This document shows, piece after piece, positions 18,595-29,804 of a DNA stretch of 64,000 nt. The notes under the pieces were generated by a model that saw only the letters and a list, made by a program, of their open reading frames with translations, ran no database searches and was not told the DNA's origin. The DNA is from an uncultured Pelagibacteraceae bacterium (GTDB lineage Bacteria > Pseudomonadota > Alphaproteobacteria > Pelagibacterales > Pelagibacteraceae), in NCBI GenBank assembly GCA_902573905.1, contig CACGLL010000001.1, positions 62,001 through 126,000 on the forward strand. Direction: 5' to 3'. Position 1 is the first letter of the stretch. The number at the start of each line of letters is the position of its first letter. The position numbers and the translations under genes are program-made.

Positions 18595-19472
18595 TGAGTA
18601 AACTTAAAGTCTTTTGCTTTGGCTTTGGCCAAGTAGCAAAAAATTTTATAAATAAGTTAATTAATGAAAAAAAAGACTTTGATTTAAGTGTTACATCTAG
18701 ACAGGAAACTCATCAGATAGAGTTTAATGATATTAAAATAAATTCATACCAGTTTAATAACAACAAGTTTGATGACTCTATTAAAAAAAAAATAGAGGAA
18801 GCAAATTATATTTTGGTTTCTATTCCGCCAATTGATGGCAAAGATATTGTAGTAAACTTTCTCGATACAAATCTAAAAAAAATAACAAATTGTAAATGGA
18901 TTACATATTTATCAGCAACTAGTGTATACGGAGATCATAAAGGTGATTGGGTCAACGAAGATAGTGCTACTCAACCTACTTCAGGTAACGGGATAAATAG
19001 ATTAGAAGCAGAAAAAAATTGGAAAAGTTTATCGAATAAAAATAATTATCCGCTTCAAATTTTTAGATTAGCCGGCATATACTCAAATGAATTTAATATT
19101 TTGAAAAGATTAAAAACTGGTAAGGTACAAATTGTAGATAAAAAAAATCACTTTTTTTCAAGAATTCATGTTGAGGACATAGCTAACATTTTATTTAAGT
19201 CTCTGGATAATTTTAAAAATAATGAAATTTATAATATTTGTGATGACAAACCCGCCTCGCAAATTGAAGTAGCAGCCTACGGTGCAAAATTACTAAAACT
19301 GGAGAAACCTAATTCAGTAAAACTTGATGAAGTTGAAAGCGAAATGTTACAAAACTTTTATAAAGACTCAAAAAAAGTGGATAACAAAAAAATGAAAGCT
19401 TTTTTTAAATATGATTTAAAATTTCCTTCCTATGAGGAAGGGCTAAATTATATTTTTAATAATGGTATTTAA
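18594..19472 (+). CDS. NAD(P)-dependent SDR/epimerase-family protein (YeeZ-like)
   Basis: A 292-residue protein of the extended short-chain dehydrogenase family. It starts with a modified Rossmann motif (CFGFGQVAKNF) instead of the usual GxxGxxG, then IPP, then YLSATSVYGDH and a later NRLEAEKNW in place of the YxxxK motif. This combination resembles YeeZ-type atypical SDRs of unknown substrate. It is translationally coupled to gltB, though no functional link is evident. The 3' end overlaps the convergent hydrolase gene by 30 bases. Confidence 0.72.
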   Translation: MSKLKVFCFGFGQVAKNFINKLINEKKDFDLSVTSRQETHQIEFNDIKINSYQFNNNKFDDSIKKKIEEANYILVSIPPIDGKDIVVNFLDTNLKKITNCKWITYLSATSVYGDHKGDWVNEDSATQPTSGNGINRLEAEKNWKSLSNKNNYPLQIFRLAGIYSNEFNILKRLKTGKVQIVDKKNHFFSRIHVEDIANILFKSLDNFKNNEIYNICDDKPASQIEVAAYGAKLLKLEKPNSVKLDEVESEMLQNFYKDSKKVDNKKMKAFFKYDLKFPSYEEGLNYIFNNGI

Positions 19473-20198
19473 TTCTTTAATTATTTTCCCCAAAGGTCTT
19501 TGACTGGATAAACTATGATCTCCATTTTTTATTATTACAATTTTCTTTTTAGCTTTAATGAAAACTTTCAAGACTAATCTAGAGAAACTTATCGGGACAA
19601 CTTCATCTTTTTGACCGTGAATCATTGTTATATTTATCTTTGAATTTATTTTTTTATGTAAAACTTTATTTTTTCTTCCATCCTTAATAAGCTGTAAAGT
19701 TATTGGATATTCATAGCCCCCATTTTTGATTAAAATCTTTCCTGTTTTCCGCAATTCCCTCTTCGTTTTTTTTGGAAATTTATTCCACATAAGTCTTGTT
19801 AAAAAATCTGGAGCCGAACCAATCCCTAAAAAACCTTTTATTTGAGATTTAAAATATTTAAATTGATTAATGGCTACCCAAGCACCCATACTTGATCCCA
19901 TTAAAATAAAGTTATTTTTTCTAACAATTTTATTTATTACTCTTCTAGTATCATTTGACCATACGCTTATATTTCCTTTAGTGAATTCGCCTGATGATTT
20001 TCCATGACCCGAATATTCAAGCGCTAAAAAACCTAACTTATTTTTTTTTGCAAAGCGAAGAAGCGTTTGAGGTTTTTTTCCCTCAATATCAGACATGAAT
20101 CCATGTAAAAAAACAATATAAAGTTTTTTTTTAAAGTAATTATCAATAAATCTTAGTTTTTTTGACTTTGATAATTTTAAATATTTGAATTTTTTCAT
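19443..20198 (-). CDS. alpha/beta hydrolase
   Basis: A 251-residue serine hydrolase. The oxyanion HGF motif lies at about 32-34, the nucleophile elbow GSSMGAW contains Ser103, the acid is the Asp in HGQKDEVVP, and the catalytic His is in NGDHSL. The EYSGHGKSSGEF segment resembles ABHD10/YbaC-like esterases. The substrate is unknown. It diverges from the glycosyltransferase gene with only 36 bases between their starts. Confidence 0.8.
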   Translation of the reverse strand: MKKFKYLKLSKSKKLRFIDNYFKKKLYIVFLHGFMSDIEGKKPQTLLRFAKKNKLGFLALEYSGHGKSSGEFTKGNISVWSNDTRRVINKIVRKNNFILMGSSMGAWVAINQFKYFKSQIKGFLGIGSAPDFLTRLMWNKFPKKTKRELRKTGKILIKNGGYEYPITLQLIKDGRKNKVLHKKINSKINITMIHGQKDEVVPISFSRLVLKVFIKAKKKIVIIKNGDHSLSSQRPLGKIIKELNTIIKNII

Positions 20199-20234
20199 AT
20201 AAAAATATTTCAGTGCTATTATATAACAATTAAC

Positions 20235-21392
20235 ATGACTACTAAATTAAATGTTCTTCAAGTTATTCCAAAGCTTGGATATGGTGGAGCTGAAACAGGT
20301 TGTTATGACATTGCTCATTTTTTATCAGAAAATGATTGCGGTTCATTTTTAGCTACTTCTGGTGGAGAACTAATCAAATTCATCAAAAAAGATAAAGTGA
20401 GACTGATTAGACTACCTGTTCATTCAAAAAATCCTATTTTAATTTTGTTTAATACTTTAATTTTAGTTATTTATATTTTTTTATTTAAAATTAATATCAT
20501 TCATGCAAGAAGTCGTGCACCAGCTTGGTCGTGCTACTTCGCTTCGCTCATAACAAGAAGATCATTTGTTACAACATTTCATGGAACTTACAATTTTAAA
20601 AGTAACATAAAAAAATTTTACAATAGCATAATGCTTAGAGCAAAATTAACTATTGCAGGATCCAATTTTATATTTAGTCACATTAATGAAAATTATGGGG
20701 AGTATTTAAGCAAAGAAAAAAAACTTAGAGTAATTTTTAGAGGCATAAACGTAGATTATTTTAATCCAAAAAATATATCAGTTCTTAAACAAGAAAAACT
20801 AAAGCAAGAGTGGGATTTATCATCTAATAAATTTACAATTCTTTTACCAGGAAGACTGACATATTGGAAAGGACAAGAAAAGTTTATCGAGTCATTAAAT
20901 ATTTTAATTGAAGATTATAATATAACCAATTTTCAAGCAGTAATACTTGGATCAGATCAAGGAAGGAAAGTTTATTCGAAAAAATTAATAAATCTTGTTC
21001 AAAGATACCGACTGAACAAGAAAATAAAATTTATTCAACACTGTAAGGAGATGCCATTAGCTTACTCACTAGCAGATGTAGTGGTATCAGCTTCAATTGA
21101 GCCAGAAGCTTTTGGTAGAGTTTCAGTAGAGGCCCAAGCAATGGGTAAACCGATTGTTGCAAGCAACATAGGAGGATCAAAAGAAACAATAATTAATAAA
21201 AAAACTGGTTTTTTGTATAAGCATGACGATCCAAGAGAACTTGCTAAAATTTTAAATACTGTTATTCAATTATCAGTGGATGATTTAAAATTTATGGGTA
21301 ATGAAGGCAGAAAAAATGTTACAAAAAAATTTGATGTTGAAACAATGTGCCAATCTAATTTAAAAGAATATAAAAGATTAATTAAAAATTAA
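20235..21392 (+). CDS. GT4-family glycosyltransferase (GT-B fold)
   Basis: A 385-residue glycosyltransferase. The N-terminal glycine loop GYGGAE and the C-terminal EPEAFGRVSVEAQAMGKP with the E-X7-E arrangement mark family GT4 retaining enzymes. LPGRLTYWKGQE begins the nucleotide-sugar domain. It probably adds a sugar to lipopolysaccharide or another surface glycan; donor and acceptor cannot be told. The stop overlaps the thrS start by one base, placing it at the head of the translation-gene run. Confidence 0.85.
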   Translation: MTTKLNVLQVIPKLGYGGAETGCYDIAHFLSENDCGSFLATSGGELIKFIKKDKVRLIRLPVHSKNPILILFNTLILVIYIFLFKINIIHARSRAPAWSCYFASLITRRSFVTTFHGTYNFKSNIKKFYNSIMLRAKLTIAGSNFIFSHINENYGEYLSKEKKLRVIFRGINVDYFNPKNISVLKQEKLKQEWDLSSNKFTILLPGRLTYWKGQEKFIESLNILIEDYNITNFQAVILGSDQGRKVYSKKLINLVQRYRLNKKIKFIQHCKEMPLAYSLADVVVSASIEPEAFGRVSVEAQAMGKPIVASNIGGSKETIINKKTGFLYKHDDPRELAKILNTVIQLSVDDLKFMGNEGRKNVTKKFDVETMCQSNLKEYKRLIKN

Positions 21393-23311
21393 TGCCCCAA
21401 ATTCAACTAATAGATGGAAAAAAGATAGAATTTGAAAATTCTATTACAGGTTTTGAATTAACAAAAAAAATTAGCAAGTCATTAGAAAAAGCTGCTTTAA
21501 TAATGGAAGTTGATGGTAGCTTAAAAGATTTAAGTCATAATATAACTAAAGATGCAAAGGTAAGAATTATAACTCCAAAAGATAAAGAAGGTTTAGAGGT
21601 AATAAGGCATGATGCTGCGCATATAATGGCAATGGCCGTTCAAGAATTATTTCCAGGCACACAGGTAACAATAGGCCCCGTTATCGAAAATGGTTTTTAT
21701 TATGACTTCGCAAGAAAAGAACCTTTCACAAGTGATGATTTAAAGAAAATTGAAAAAAAAATGTCAGAAATTATTGACAGGGATGTAAAAACTAAAAGAG
21801 AGGTTTGGAAAAGAAATGAGGCTATTAAACATTTTAAAAAAATTGGAGAAAAGTACAAAGCTGAAATTATAGAGAGCATACCCGAAAATGAGGAATTATC
21901 AGTATATCATCATGGAGATACATGGCATGATTTGTGTAGGGGGCCACATTTATCTTCATCTGGAAAAATAGGAAAAGCATTTAAATTAACAAAAGTATCA
22001 GGAGCTTATTGGAGAGGTGACTCAAACAATGAAATGCTTCAGAGAATTTATGGAACTTGTTGGGCCTCTAAAAAAGAACTTGATGATTATTTGCACAGAT
22101 TAGAGGAAGCTGAAAAAAGGGATCATAGAAAATTAGGAAAAGAGATGGATCTTTTTCATTTCAGAGAAGAAAGTCCAGGTTCAGTTTTTTGGCATGAAAA
22201 AGGTTGGTTATTATTTCAAAGATTAGTTGAGTACATGAGAGCCAAACAAAGACTTGCTGGATACAAAGAAATAAATACGCCCGAATTGCTTGATAAAACA
22301 TTATGGGAAAAATCTGGCCACTGGGATAAATTTGGAGAACATATGTTTACATCTGAAACTCCAGATGAAAAAACATTTGCTGTTAAACCAATGAACTGTC
22401 CAGGTTGCGTTCAAGTTTTTAATCAAGGTTTAAAAAGCTATAGAGACCTACCACTGAAATTATCTGAATTTGGAAAAGTTCATAGATATGAACCATCTGG
22501 TGCATTACACGGACTATTAAGAGTTCGGGCTTTTACGCAAGATGACGCACACATATTTTGTACTGAAGATCAAATAACTCAAGAGTCATTATCAGTCACA
22601 AATTTAATTCTAGAAATTTATAAAGATTTAGGTTTTGAAAATGTAATATTAAAATATTCTGATAGACCAGAAAAACGCGTGGGTGATGATAGTGTTTGGG
22701 ATAAATCTGAGGCAGCACTTCTCTCTGCTATCAAGAAATCAAAACTTGAGTACACAATTAATAAAGGTGAAGGAGCATTTTACGGACCTAAAATAGAATT
22801 TGTTTTAAGAGATGCTATCGGGAGGGATTGGCAATGCGGTACTTTACAAGTAGATTTAAATTTACCGAATAGATTAGGCGCATCTTATGTTGCTAAGGAC
22901 GGTAATAAAAAAGTTCCTGTAATGTTACATAGAGCATTGTTTGGTTCTTTAGAAAGATTTATTGGCATACTAATTGAAAACTATGCAGGAAAATTACCTT
23001 TCTGGCTTTCTCCATCACAAGCAGTTGTATGTCCTATAGCTGAAGAGAATAATGAATATGTAAAAAAGTTGTTTGAAGATTTATTTAAAGAAGGTATAAA
23101 ATGTGAAATGGATTTAAGAAATGAGAAAATAAATTATAAAGTAAGAGAACATTCTCTTGCAAAAGTTCCATTTATATTAGTGTGTGGAAAAAAAGAAGTT
23201 GCAGAAAATACTGTTACAGTCAGAACACTAGGTTCAGATAAACAAGAAGTTATGAAAAGAGATGATTTAATCAAAAATATGCTTGCCTCAAACAAGTTAC
23301 CATTAAACTAA
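21392..23311 (+). CDS. thrS: threonyl-tRNA synthetase
   Basis: A 639-residue class II synthetase charging tRNA-Thr. In order: TGS domain (1-62), the N2 editing domain with His73 and His77 in HDAAH and the WHDLCRGPH motif, the catalytic core (MNCPGC zinc ligand, RVRAFTQDDAHIFC), and the C-terminal anticodon-binding domain. Length and motifs are normal. The first gene after thrS begins directly at the base following its TAA. Confidence 0.97.
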   Translation: MPQIQLIDGKKIEFENSITGFELTKKISKSLEKAALIMEVDGSLKDLSHNITKDAKVRIITPKDKEGLEVIRHDAAHIMAMAVQELFPGTQVTIGPVIENGFYYDFARKEPFTSDDLKKIEKKMSEIIDRDVKTKREVWKRNEAIKHFKKIGEKYKAEIIESIPENEELSVYHHGDTWHDLCRGPHLSSSGKIGKAFKLTKVSGAYWRGDSNNEMLQRIYGTCWASKKELDDYLHRLEEAEKRDHRKLGKEMDLFHFREESPGSVFWHEKGWLLFQRLVEYMRAKQRLAGYKEINTPELLDKTLWEKSGHWDKFGEHMFTSETPDEKTFAVKPMNCPGCVQVFNQGLKSYRDLPLKLSEFGKVHRYEPSGALHGLLRVRAFTQDDAHIFCTEDQITQESLSVTNLILEIYKDLGFENVILKYSDRPEKRVGDDSVWDKSEAALLSAIKKSKLEYTINKGEGAFYGPKIEFVLRDAIGRDWQCGTLQVDLNLPNRLGASYVAKDGNKKVPVMLHRALFGSLERFIGILIENYAGKLPFWLSPSQAVVCPIAEENNEYVKKLFEDLFKEGIKCEMDLRNEKINYKVREHSLAKVPFILVCGKKEVAENTVTVRTLGSDKQEVMKRDDLIKNMLASNKLPLN

Positions 23312-23857
23312 GTGTCAAACTTTAAACCAAACTACTTCCAAAGAAGAAGCAAACCCCAAGGCCCTAGAGCCAATGAAAGAATAAGAGCTTTAGATGTTCA
23401 AGTTATTGGAAGCGATGGAGGAAATTTAGGTGCAATGCCTCTAAAACAAGCAATTGAATTAGCAAAACAAGAAAGTTTAGATTTAATAGAGATTTCTCCA
23501 AATGCAAACCCACCTGTATGCAAGATAATGGACATGGGTAAATATAAATACGATCAACAGAAGAAAGCTAATCAAGCAAAGAAAAAGCAAAAAACAGTTT
23601 CTTTGAAAGAAATAAAATTAAGACCTGGTACAGAAACTCACGATTATAATTTTAAAATAAAAAATGCTAAGAAATTTATTACAAAAGGAAATAAAGTAAA
23701 ATTTACAGTCAAATTTAAAGGTAGAGAAATGCAACATACCGAACTTGGTAAAGAATTGATGGACAAGATAATAGAGGAAACAAAAGATGTTGCTAAGGTT
23801 GAAAGCAAGCCAAAATTTGAAGGTCGTCAAATGGTTATGATTATTCAACCTGTGTAA
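23312..23857 (+). CDS. infC: translation initiation factor IF-3 (GTG start)
   Basis: A 181-residue IF-3 with the N-terminal domain ([13 protein letters not shown]), the Lys-rich linker and the C-terminal domain ([17 protein letters not shown]). It prevents 30S-50S association and checks the start codon. The start is a GTG touching the thrS stop, with no ATG nearby. Non-ATG starts are common for infC and underlie autoregulation in enterobacteria, though those use AUU rather than GUG. Confidence 0.95.
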   Translation: MSNFKPNYFQRRSKPQGPRANERIRALDVQVIGSDGGNLGAMPLKQAIELAKQESLDLIEISPNANPPVCKIMDMGKYKYDQQKKANQAKKKQKTVSLKEIKLRPGTETHDYNFKIKNAKKFITKGNKVKFTVKFKGREMQHTELGKELMDKIIEETKDVAKVESKPKFEGRQMVMIIQPV

Positions 23858-23916
23858 ATCAACAATTATTGCGTCTTGTAAAGATTTATTTAAGCATATA
23901 TAAGTCCGAAATATTT

Positions 23917-24123
23917 ATGCCAAAACTTAAGACTAAAAGCTCAGCAAAAAAAAGATTTAGATTTACTGCTTCAGGAAAAATAAAAATGCCTCAGGCTGGT
24001 AAGAGACATGGTATGATTAAACGAACAAATTCACAAATTAGAAAACAAAGGGGCACTACTATTATGACCAAGCAAGACTCAAAAATAGTCAAATCGTATA
24101 TGCCATATAATTTAAGAGGATAG
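23917..24123 (+). CDS. rpmI: 50S ribosomal protein L35
   Basis: A 68-residue basic protein starting [14 protein letters not shown], the invariant L35 N-terminus. An in-frame ATG-less extension upstream (from 23869) is rejected because L35 proteins begin at this MPK. The 59 bases between infC and this start show no obvious L20-leader-like structure. Ends two bases before rplT. Confidence 0.96.
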   Translation: MPKLKTKSSAKKRFRFTASGKIKMPQAGKRHGMIKRTNSQIRKQRGTTIMTKQDSKIVKSYMPYNLRG

Positions 24124-24124
24124 T

Positions 24125-24481
24125 ATGGCTAGGACAAAACGAGGTGTAATTAGTAGAGCAAAACATAATAAAGTTCTTAAATCAGTTAAAGGTCAAAGAG
24201 GAAGAAGAAAAAATACTATTCGTATAGCTCGCCAAGCAATGGAAAAAGCTATGCAATATGCTTATAGAGATAGAAAAGCTAAAAAAAGAGAATTTAGATC
24301 TTTATGGATCCAAAGAATTAACGCTGGTGTACGAGCCGAAGGTTTAACTTATGCAAAATTTATCAATGGTTTGGCGAAATCAAAAATTAAACTAGATAGA
24401 AAAGTTCTAGCAGAGCTTGCTTACAATAATCCTGAAGTCTTTAAATCAGTGGTAAAAAAGGTTCAATCCTCCCTAGCTTAA
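24125..24481 (+). CDS. rplT: 50S ribosomal protein L20
   Basis: A 118-residue L20 with the conserved MARTKRGV start and the [20 protein letters not shown] segment. It binds 23S rRNA early in 50S assembly. The order infC-rpmI-rplT is the classical one and is followed by pheST. Confidence 0.97.
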   Translation: MARTKRGVISRAKHNKVLKSVKGQRGRRKNTIRIARQAMEKAMQYAYRDRKAKKREFRSLWIQRINAGVRAEGLTYAKFINGLAKSKIKLDRKVLAELAYNNPEVFKSVVKKVQSSLA

Positions 24482-24529
24482 AAGGGTCTTTGATTTAATC
24501 TCAACTTAATATAAAAAATCAATAACCTA

Positions 24530-25597
24530 ATGAGTGATTTAGATAAAATAAGTTCTGTATTTAATGCAAAGATAGATACCGTTAAAACAAAAGACGATCT
24601 TCAAAATATTAAAACTGAATTTTTTGGAAAAAATGGTCAAATTACCCTTCAGTTCAAATCTCTAGGATCTTTAGATCCAGAAAAAAGAAAAGAATTTGCT
24701 TCAAATTTAAATAAGATTAAAGACGATCTAACACATCAATTAGAGCTAAAAAATATAGAGATCGAAACAAATGAAATAAATGAAAAACTCAAAAATGAAA
24801 AAGTTGATGTTACTTTGCCAATTAGACCTGAACGCCAAGGAAAAATTCATCCAGTTTCACAAGTTATAGATGAAATATCATCTATCTTTTCAGAAATAGG
24901 TTTTTCAGTTGCTGAAGGACCTGACGTTGAGACAGAATATAATAATTTTACAGCATTAAATACACCTGAAGAACATCCTGCTAGAGATATGCATGATACT
25001 TTTTATTTAGAAGAAAATAAAAAATTGTTGTTAAGAACACATACTTCACCCGTTCAAATTAGAACAATGTTATCAAGCAAACCACCATTTAAAATAATAG
25101 TACCGGGAAGAACTTATAGATGTGATAGTGATCAAACTCATGCTCCAATGTTTCATCAGCTTGAAGGCTTACACATAGATAAAGGCATTACAATGGGACA
25201 CCTTAAAGGGTGCCTTGATTATTTTATAAAAGAGTTTTTTGAAGTTAAAAATGTAAAAATGAGATTTAGACCTAGTCATTTTCCTTTTACTGAACCATCA
25301 GCGGAAGTTGATATTGGATACAAAATTGAAAAAGGAAAAATTGTTATTGGTGAAGGGGATAAATGGTTAGAAGTTTTAGGATGTGGAATGGTTCATCCTA
25401 ACGTTTTAAAAAATGTAAAAATAGATACAAAAAAATATCAAGGATTTGCATTCGGAATAGGGATCGATCGTTTAGCAATGTTAAAATATGGAATTAATGA
25501 TCTAAGAGCTTTCTTCGAGGCAGATTATAGATGGTTAAGCCATTTTGGATTTGATCCATTAGATGTTCCAACTAATTATAGAGGATTGAGTAAATGA
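24530..25597 (+). CDS. pheS: phenylalanyl-tRNA synthetase alpha subunit
   Basis: A 355-residue class II catalytic subunit. An N-terminal coiled coil (about 1-95) binds tRNA-Phe. The catalytic core contains [10 protein letters not shown], the TSPVQIR motif and the [13 protein letters not shown] motif 3. It overlaps pheT by four bases (ATGA), so the two subunits are translationally coupled. Confidence 0.97.
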   Translation: MSDLDKISSVFNAKIDTVKTKDDLQNIKTEFFGKNGQITLQFKSLGSLDPEKRKEFASNLNKIKDDLTHQLELKNIEIETNEINEKLKNEKVDVTLPIRPERQGKIHPVSQVIDEISSIFSEIGFSVAEGPDVETEYNNFTALNTPEEHPARDMHDTFYLEENKKLLLRTHTSPVQIRTMLSSKPPFKIIVPGRTYRCDSDQTHAPMFHQLEGLHIDKGITMGHLKGCLDYFIKEFFEVKNVKMRFRPSHFPFTEPSAEVDIGYKIEKGKIVIGEGDKWLEVLGCGMVHPNVLKNVKIDTKKYQGFAFGIGIDRLAMLKYGINDLRAFFEADYRWLSHFGFDPLDVPTNYRGLSK

Positions 25598-27996
25598 TCA
25601 TAACAATTCCATGGCTTAAAGAACATCTTAAAACATCAGCTAAAGAAAATGAGATTATTAATAGTCTTACAAATATCGGCCTTGAAGTTGAAGGTGTAAA
25701 AGAAAACTCAGAAAAGATGGGTAAGTTTAAAATTGCGAAAGTATTAAAAGCAGAAAAACATCCTAATGCTGATAAGTTAAAAGTTTGTGACGTTTCTATC
25801 GGTGGGAAAGAGATTTTAAAAGTTGTATGCGGAGCTCCAAATGCCAGAGAAGGTCTAATCACAATTTATGCACCTCCTGGAGCTATAATTCCTAAAACTA
25901 ATTTTGAATTGAAGGTAGCTAAAATAAGAGGCGTTGAGTCGAAAGGGATGCTTTGCTCCGAAAGTGAACTTAATTTATCTGAGGAAAGTGAGGGGATTAT
26001 CGAACTTAATAATAAAGAGAAAGAGATAGGAAAAAGCTATTTTAAAAGTAGTTCTCAAAAAGCTATTGATATTTCTATAACCCCTAACCGTGCTGATTGT
26101 TTAGGCGTTAGAGGGATTGCGAGAGATCTTTCATCTGCAGGAGTTGGAAAATTAATACACTTAAATAGAAAGAAAATTAAACAAAATACAAAACACCAAA
26201 TTAAAACATCCATTACAAAAGAAAAGAATCAAGGATGCGATATCTTCGGAAGCTGTTACATTAGAAACATTACTAATAAAGAAAGTCCTGAATGGCTTAA
26301 AAATAAATTAATCGCGCTAGGTCTAAAACCTATCTCCGCTGTAGTTGATATTACTAACTATGTAATGTTTGACCTTAATAGACCATTACATGCTTATGAT
26401 GCAGATAAAATCAATAAAGAGATCATTGTTAGAAACGCCAAAGAAGGTGAGATGTTCGAGGCATTAGATAATAAAAAATATAAATTAAAAAAAGACATGT
26501 GTGTCATCTCTGATAAATCTGGTGTTCTTGGGTTAGGTGGAATAATTGGAGGAACATCTACCTCTACCGAATTAGATACGAAAAATATACTTTTAGAAGC
26601 TGCTTATTTCAGCCCATCTTCAATAAGAAAAACAGCTAGAGTCCTTAATATAAATACAGATGCTAAGTACAGGTTTGAAAGAGGAATTGATCCTAACTCG
26701 ATTAAAGAAGGGCTAGAACTTGCAACTGAACTAATTTTAAAAATTTGTGGAGGTGAAGCTAGTAAGTTTCAAATTAGTGGAAAGACGAACCAAAAAAATA
26801 AGATAATTAACTTTCAAGTAGAAAAATTTGAGAAACTAATTGGTATTTCAATCACAGCTAATGAAATTGATAAAATTTTATCTTCTCTAGGTTTTAAATG
26901 TAAAAAAAAACAAAAAGCTATTAAAGTGGAAGTACCAAGCTGGAGGCCAGATGTGAGTTTGGATGAGGATTTGATTGAGGAGCTAATTCGGATTAAAGGA
27001 TTTAATAATATAAAATTAATCGAACCAAGCAAAAACAGAACAAAAGATACTCTTAACTTTAAGCAAAAACTTTTCCATTTATCACAGAGATCCTTGGCGT
27101 CAAAAGGCTATATGGAAATAGTGACCTGGTCGTTTACGGACTCAAAAATTGACAAACAGTTTGCTAAAGGTGAAAAAGAAATTCCAATCTTAAATCCAAT
27201 TTCATCTGATCTTAATGTCCTAAGACGTTCAATTTTTTCTAATTTAGCTGTTTACCTTAAAAAAAATCAAGATAGAGGATACGAAGACTTATCTTTATTT
27301 GAAATTGGCCCAACATTCTTTGGAAAAAATCCGGGCGAGCAACAAATTGTGGTTGGAGGTTTAAAATCTGGAAAAATAAATAGAAAAAGTTGGCTAGACA
27401 AAGAGAGAAATGTGGATGTTTTTGATATTAAAAGTGATGCCATTAAAACTTTGGTTGAACTTGGAATAGAAGAAAAAAATCTTTTCGTAATTGATAATAC
27501 AAAACATTGCTACCACCCAGGAAGATCAGGTTCAGTGACTTTAAAATCTGAGAAAGGACCACATCTAGCTTATTTTGGAGAAATTCATCCTGCAATTATT
27601 AAGAAATTAGATTGTAAAGATAAAAATATCTTTGGATTTGAAATATTTTTAAAAAACATACCTGAACCAAACAAAAAATTGAGACAAAGCAAAAAAAGCT
27701 TTCAAGCATCAGATTATCAGAAATCAGAAAGAGATTTTGCTTTCGTGATAGATAAAATTTTTAAAATTGGAGCCCTAGAGAAAATTATTAGAGAAGTAGA
27801 TGAAAATTTAATTCAAAAAGTATCTACATTTGATGTTTTTGAGGGAGAAAATATTCCAAAAGATAAAAAGTCAGTTGCGATAAATGTTACTTTACAGGCT
27901 ATCAATAAAACTTTATCAGAAAATGATTTAGATGATATCAGTAAAAAAATTATTGATACAGTAAGCAAAAAAACTGGTGCTACAATTAGGTCCTAA
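25594..27996 (+). CDS. pheT: phenylalanyl-tRNA synthetase beta subunit
   Basis: An 800-residue beta subunit. In order: an OB-fold tRNA-binding domain (about 40-150), the B3/B4 editing domain, the B5 domain ([15 protein letters not shown]), the pseudo-catalytic domain, and the C-terminal FDX-ACB domain ([11 protein letters not shown]). It forms the alpha2-beta2 enzyme with PheS. Its stop overlaps the lepA start by one base. Confidence 0.97.
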   Translation: MIITIPWLKEHLKTSAKENEIINSLTNIGLEVEGVKENSEKMGKFKIAKVLKAEKHPNADKLKVCDVSIGGKEILKVVCGAPNAREGLITIYAPPGAIIPKTNFELKVAKIRGVESKGMLCSESELNLSEESEGIIELNNKEKEIGKSYFKSSSQKAIDISITPNRADCLGVRGIARDLSSAGVGKLIHLNRKKIKQNTKHQIKTSITKEKNQGCDIFGSCYIRNITNKESPEWLKNKLIALGLKPISAVVDITNYVMFDLNRPLHAYDADKINKEIIVRNAKEGEMFEALDNKKYKLKKDMCVISDKSGVLGLGGIIGGTSTSTELDTKNILLEAAYFSPSSIRKTARVLNINTDAKYRFERGIDPNSIKEGLELATELILKICGGEASKFQISGKTNQKNKIINFQVEKFEKLIGISITANEIDKILSSLGFKCKKKQKAIKVEVPSWRPDVSLDEDLIEELIRIKGFNNIKLIEPSKNRTKDTLNFKQKLFHLSQRSLASKGYMEIVTWSFTDSKIDKQFAKGEKEIPILNPISSDLNVLRRSIFSNLAVYLKKNQDRGYEDLSLFEIGPTFFGKNPGEQQIVVGGLKSGKINRKSWLDKERNVDVFDIKSDAIKTLVELGIEEKNLFVIDNTKHCYHPGRSGSVTLKSEKGPHLAYFGEIHPAIIKKLDCKDKNIFGFEIFLKNIPEPNKKLRQSKKSFQASDYQKSERDFAFVIDKIFKIGALEKIIREVDENLIQKVSTFDVFEGENIPKDKKSVAINVTLQAINKTLSENDLDDISKKIIDTVSKKTGATIRS

Positions 27997-29804
27997 TGCC
28001 AGATATAAAAAGAATACGTAATTTCTCTATAATTGCGCATATTGATCACGGTAAATCAACGATAGCTGATCGCATTATCCATAAATGTGGAGGATTATCC
28101 GATCGTGAAATGAAACAACAAGTTCTTGACTCAATGGATATTGAAAGAGAAAGAGGAATTACAATTAAAGCGCAAACTGTAAAACTCAATTATAAAGCAA
28201 AAGATGGGAAAGATTATATATTAAATATTATCGATACGCCCGGTCATGTAGATTTTGGCTATGAGGTAAGCCGATCTTTATCAGCATGTGAAGGGTCTCT
28301 TTTAATTGTTGATAGCACTCAAGGAGTAGAGGCTCAAACTCTAGCAAATGTTTATCAAGCTTTAGAAATTAATCATGAGGTAATACCGATTTTAAATAAA
28401 ATAGATTTACCTGCTTCAGATATCGAAAAAACAAAAACCGAAATTGAGGACGTTGTTGGAATTGAGACAACGAATGCTATTTCTTGTTCTGGAAAAACGG
28501 GAGAAGGAATAGATGAAATATTAGAAGCAATTATAAACAAATTGCCTGCTCCAAATGGGGATATTGATGAAAAATTAAAATGTTTATTAGTGGATAGCTG
28601 GTATGACAGCTATCTCGGCGTAGTAATTCTGGTCAGAATCATTAACGGTAAATTAAAAAAAAACATGAAAGTAAAATTAATGTCTAATGATCAAGAGTAT
28701 ATAGTTGAAAAAGTAGGAGTATTTACTCCTAAACCAAATGACATAGAGGAGTTAAGTTCTGGAGAGATAGGATTTATTATTACAGGAATTAAATCTCTAT
28801 CGGAAACAAAAGTTGGTGACACTATTTGTGATGCCAGTACACCTATTGATAAACCACTCCCAGGCTTTAAACCAAGCAAACCCGTTGTATTTTGCGGACT
28901 CTTCCCAGTCGATAGTTCTGAATATCAAAAACTAAAAGACGGTTTAGCGAAATTAAAACTTAATGATGCAAGTTTTTCTTTTGAGCCAGAGTCATCTAGT
29001 GCACTAGGATTAGGTTTTAGGTGTGGATTTTTAGGTCTACTACACTTGGAGATTATTACCGAAAGGCTTGAAAGAGAGTTTGACGTTAATCTAATTACAA
29101 CAACTCCAGGAGTAATATACAAAATTCACAAAACAAAAGGCGCAGTTTTAGATTTACAAAATCCATCGAACATGCCGGACCCATCTCAAATTGAGAAAAT
29201 AGAGGAACCATGGATTAAGTCTACAATTATTACTCCGGATGAATATTTAGGATCAATTATAAAAATTTGTCAGGACAAAAGAGGAATTCAAACAAATTTA
29301 AGCTATTCAGGCAAAAGAGCAGTTTTATCTTATGACCTGCCACTAAATGAAGTTGTATTTGACTTTAATGATAAACTAAAATCTATCTCGAGCGGTTATG
29401 CAAGTTTTGATTATGAAATTTCTGGTTACAGGGAAGGAGATCTAGTTAAACTTGGTATCCTCGTTAACTCAGAACCTGTTGATGCATTAGCTATGATAAT
29501 CCATAAAGATTTTGCTCAGTCTACTGGAAGACAAGTTTGTGAAAAACTAAAAGATTTAATACCAAGACATAACTTTATGATTCCAGTCCAAGCAGCTATT
29601 GGAGGTAAGATTGTAGCTAGGGAGTCTATAAAAGGATTTAAAAAAGATGTTTTAACAAAAATACATGGTGGTGGTGCTACTGATCGGAAAAGAAAACTTT
29701 TAGAAAAACAAAAAAGAGGTAAAGCAAGATCAAAACAGTTTGGTAAAGTTGAGATTCCTCAAGAGGCTTTCATCGGAGTTTTAAAAATAAATAAAGACGC
29801 ATAA
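27996..29804 (+). CDS. lepA: elongation factor 4 (LepA GTPase)
   Basis: A 602-residue translational GTPase. G1 AHIDHGKST, the GITIKAQT switch, G3 DTPGH and G4 NKID are present, followed by domain II, the EF-G-like domains and the C-terminal LepA domain ([19 protein letters not shown]). It affects ribosome translocation and biogenesis under stress. The stop overlaps the following glycosyltransferase by one base. Confidence 0.97.
   Translation: MPDIKRIRNFSIIAHIDHGKSTIADRIIHKCGGLSDREMKQQVLDSMDIERERGITIKAQTVKLNYKAKDGKDYILNIIDTPGHVDFGYEVSRSLSACEGSLLIVDSTQGVEAQTLANVYQALEINHEVIPILNKIDLPASDIEKTKTEIEDVVGIETTNAISCSGKTGEGIDEILEAIINKLPAPNGDIDEKLKCLLVDSWYDSYLGVVILVRIINGKLKKNMKVKLMSNDQEYIVEKVGVFTPKPNDIEELSSGEIGFIITGIKSLSETKVGDTICDASTPIDKPLPGFKPSKPVVFCGLFPVDSSEYQKLKDGLAKLKLNDASFSFEPESSSALGLGFRCGFLGLLHLEIITERLEREFDVNLITTTPGVIYKIHKTKGAVLDLQNPSNMPDPSQIEKIEEPWIKSTIITPDEYLGSIIKICQDKRGIQTNLSYSGKRAVLSYDLPLNEVVFDFNDKLKSISSGYASFDYEISGYREGDLVKLGILVNSEPVDALAMIIHKDFAQSTGRQVCEKLKDLIPRHNFMIPVQAAIGGKIVARESIKGFKKDVLTKIHGGGATDRKRKLLEKQKRGKARSKQFGKVEIPQEAFIGVLKINKDA

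Noticed and set aside
23858-23916. Possible L20-type autoregulatory leader before rpmI.
   Set aside because: No convincing stem or pseudoknot could be drawn in these 59 bases.
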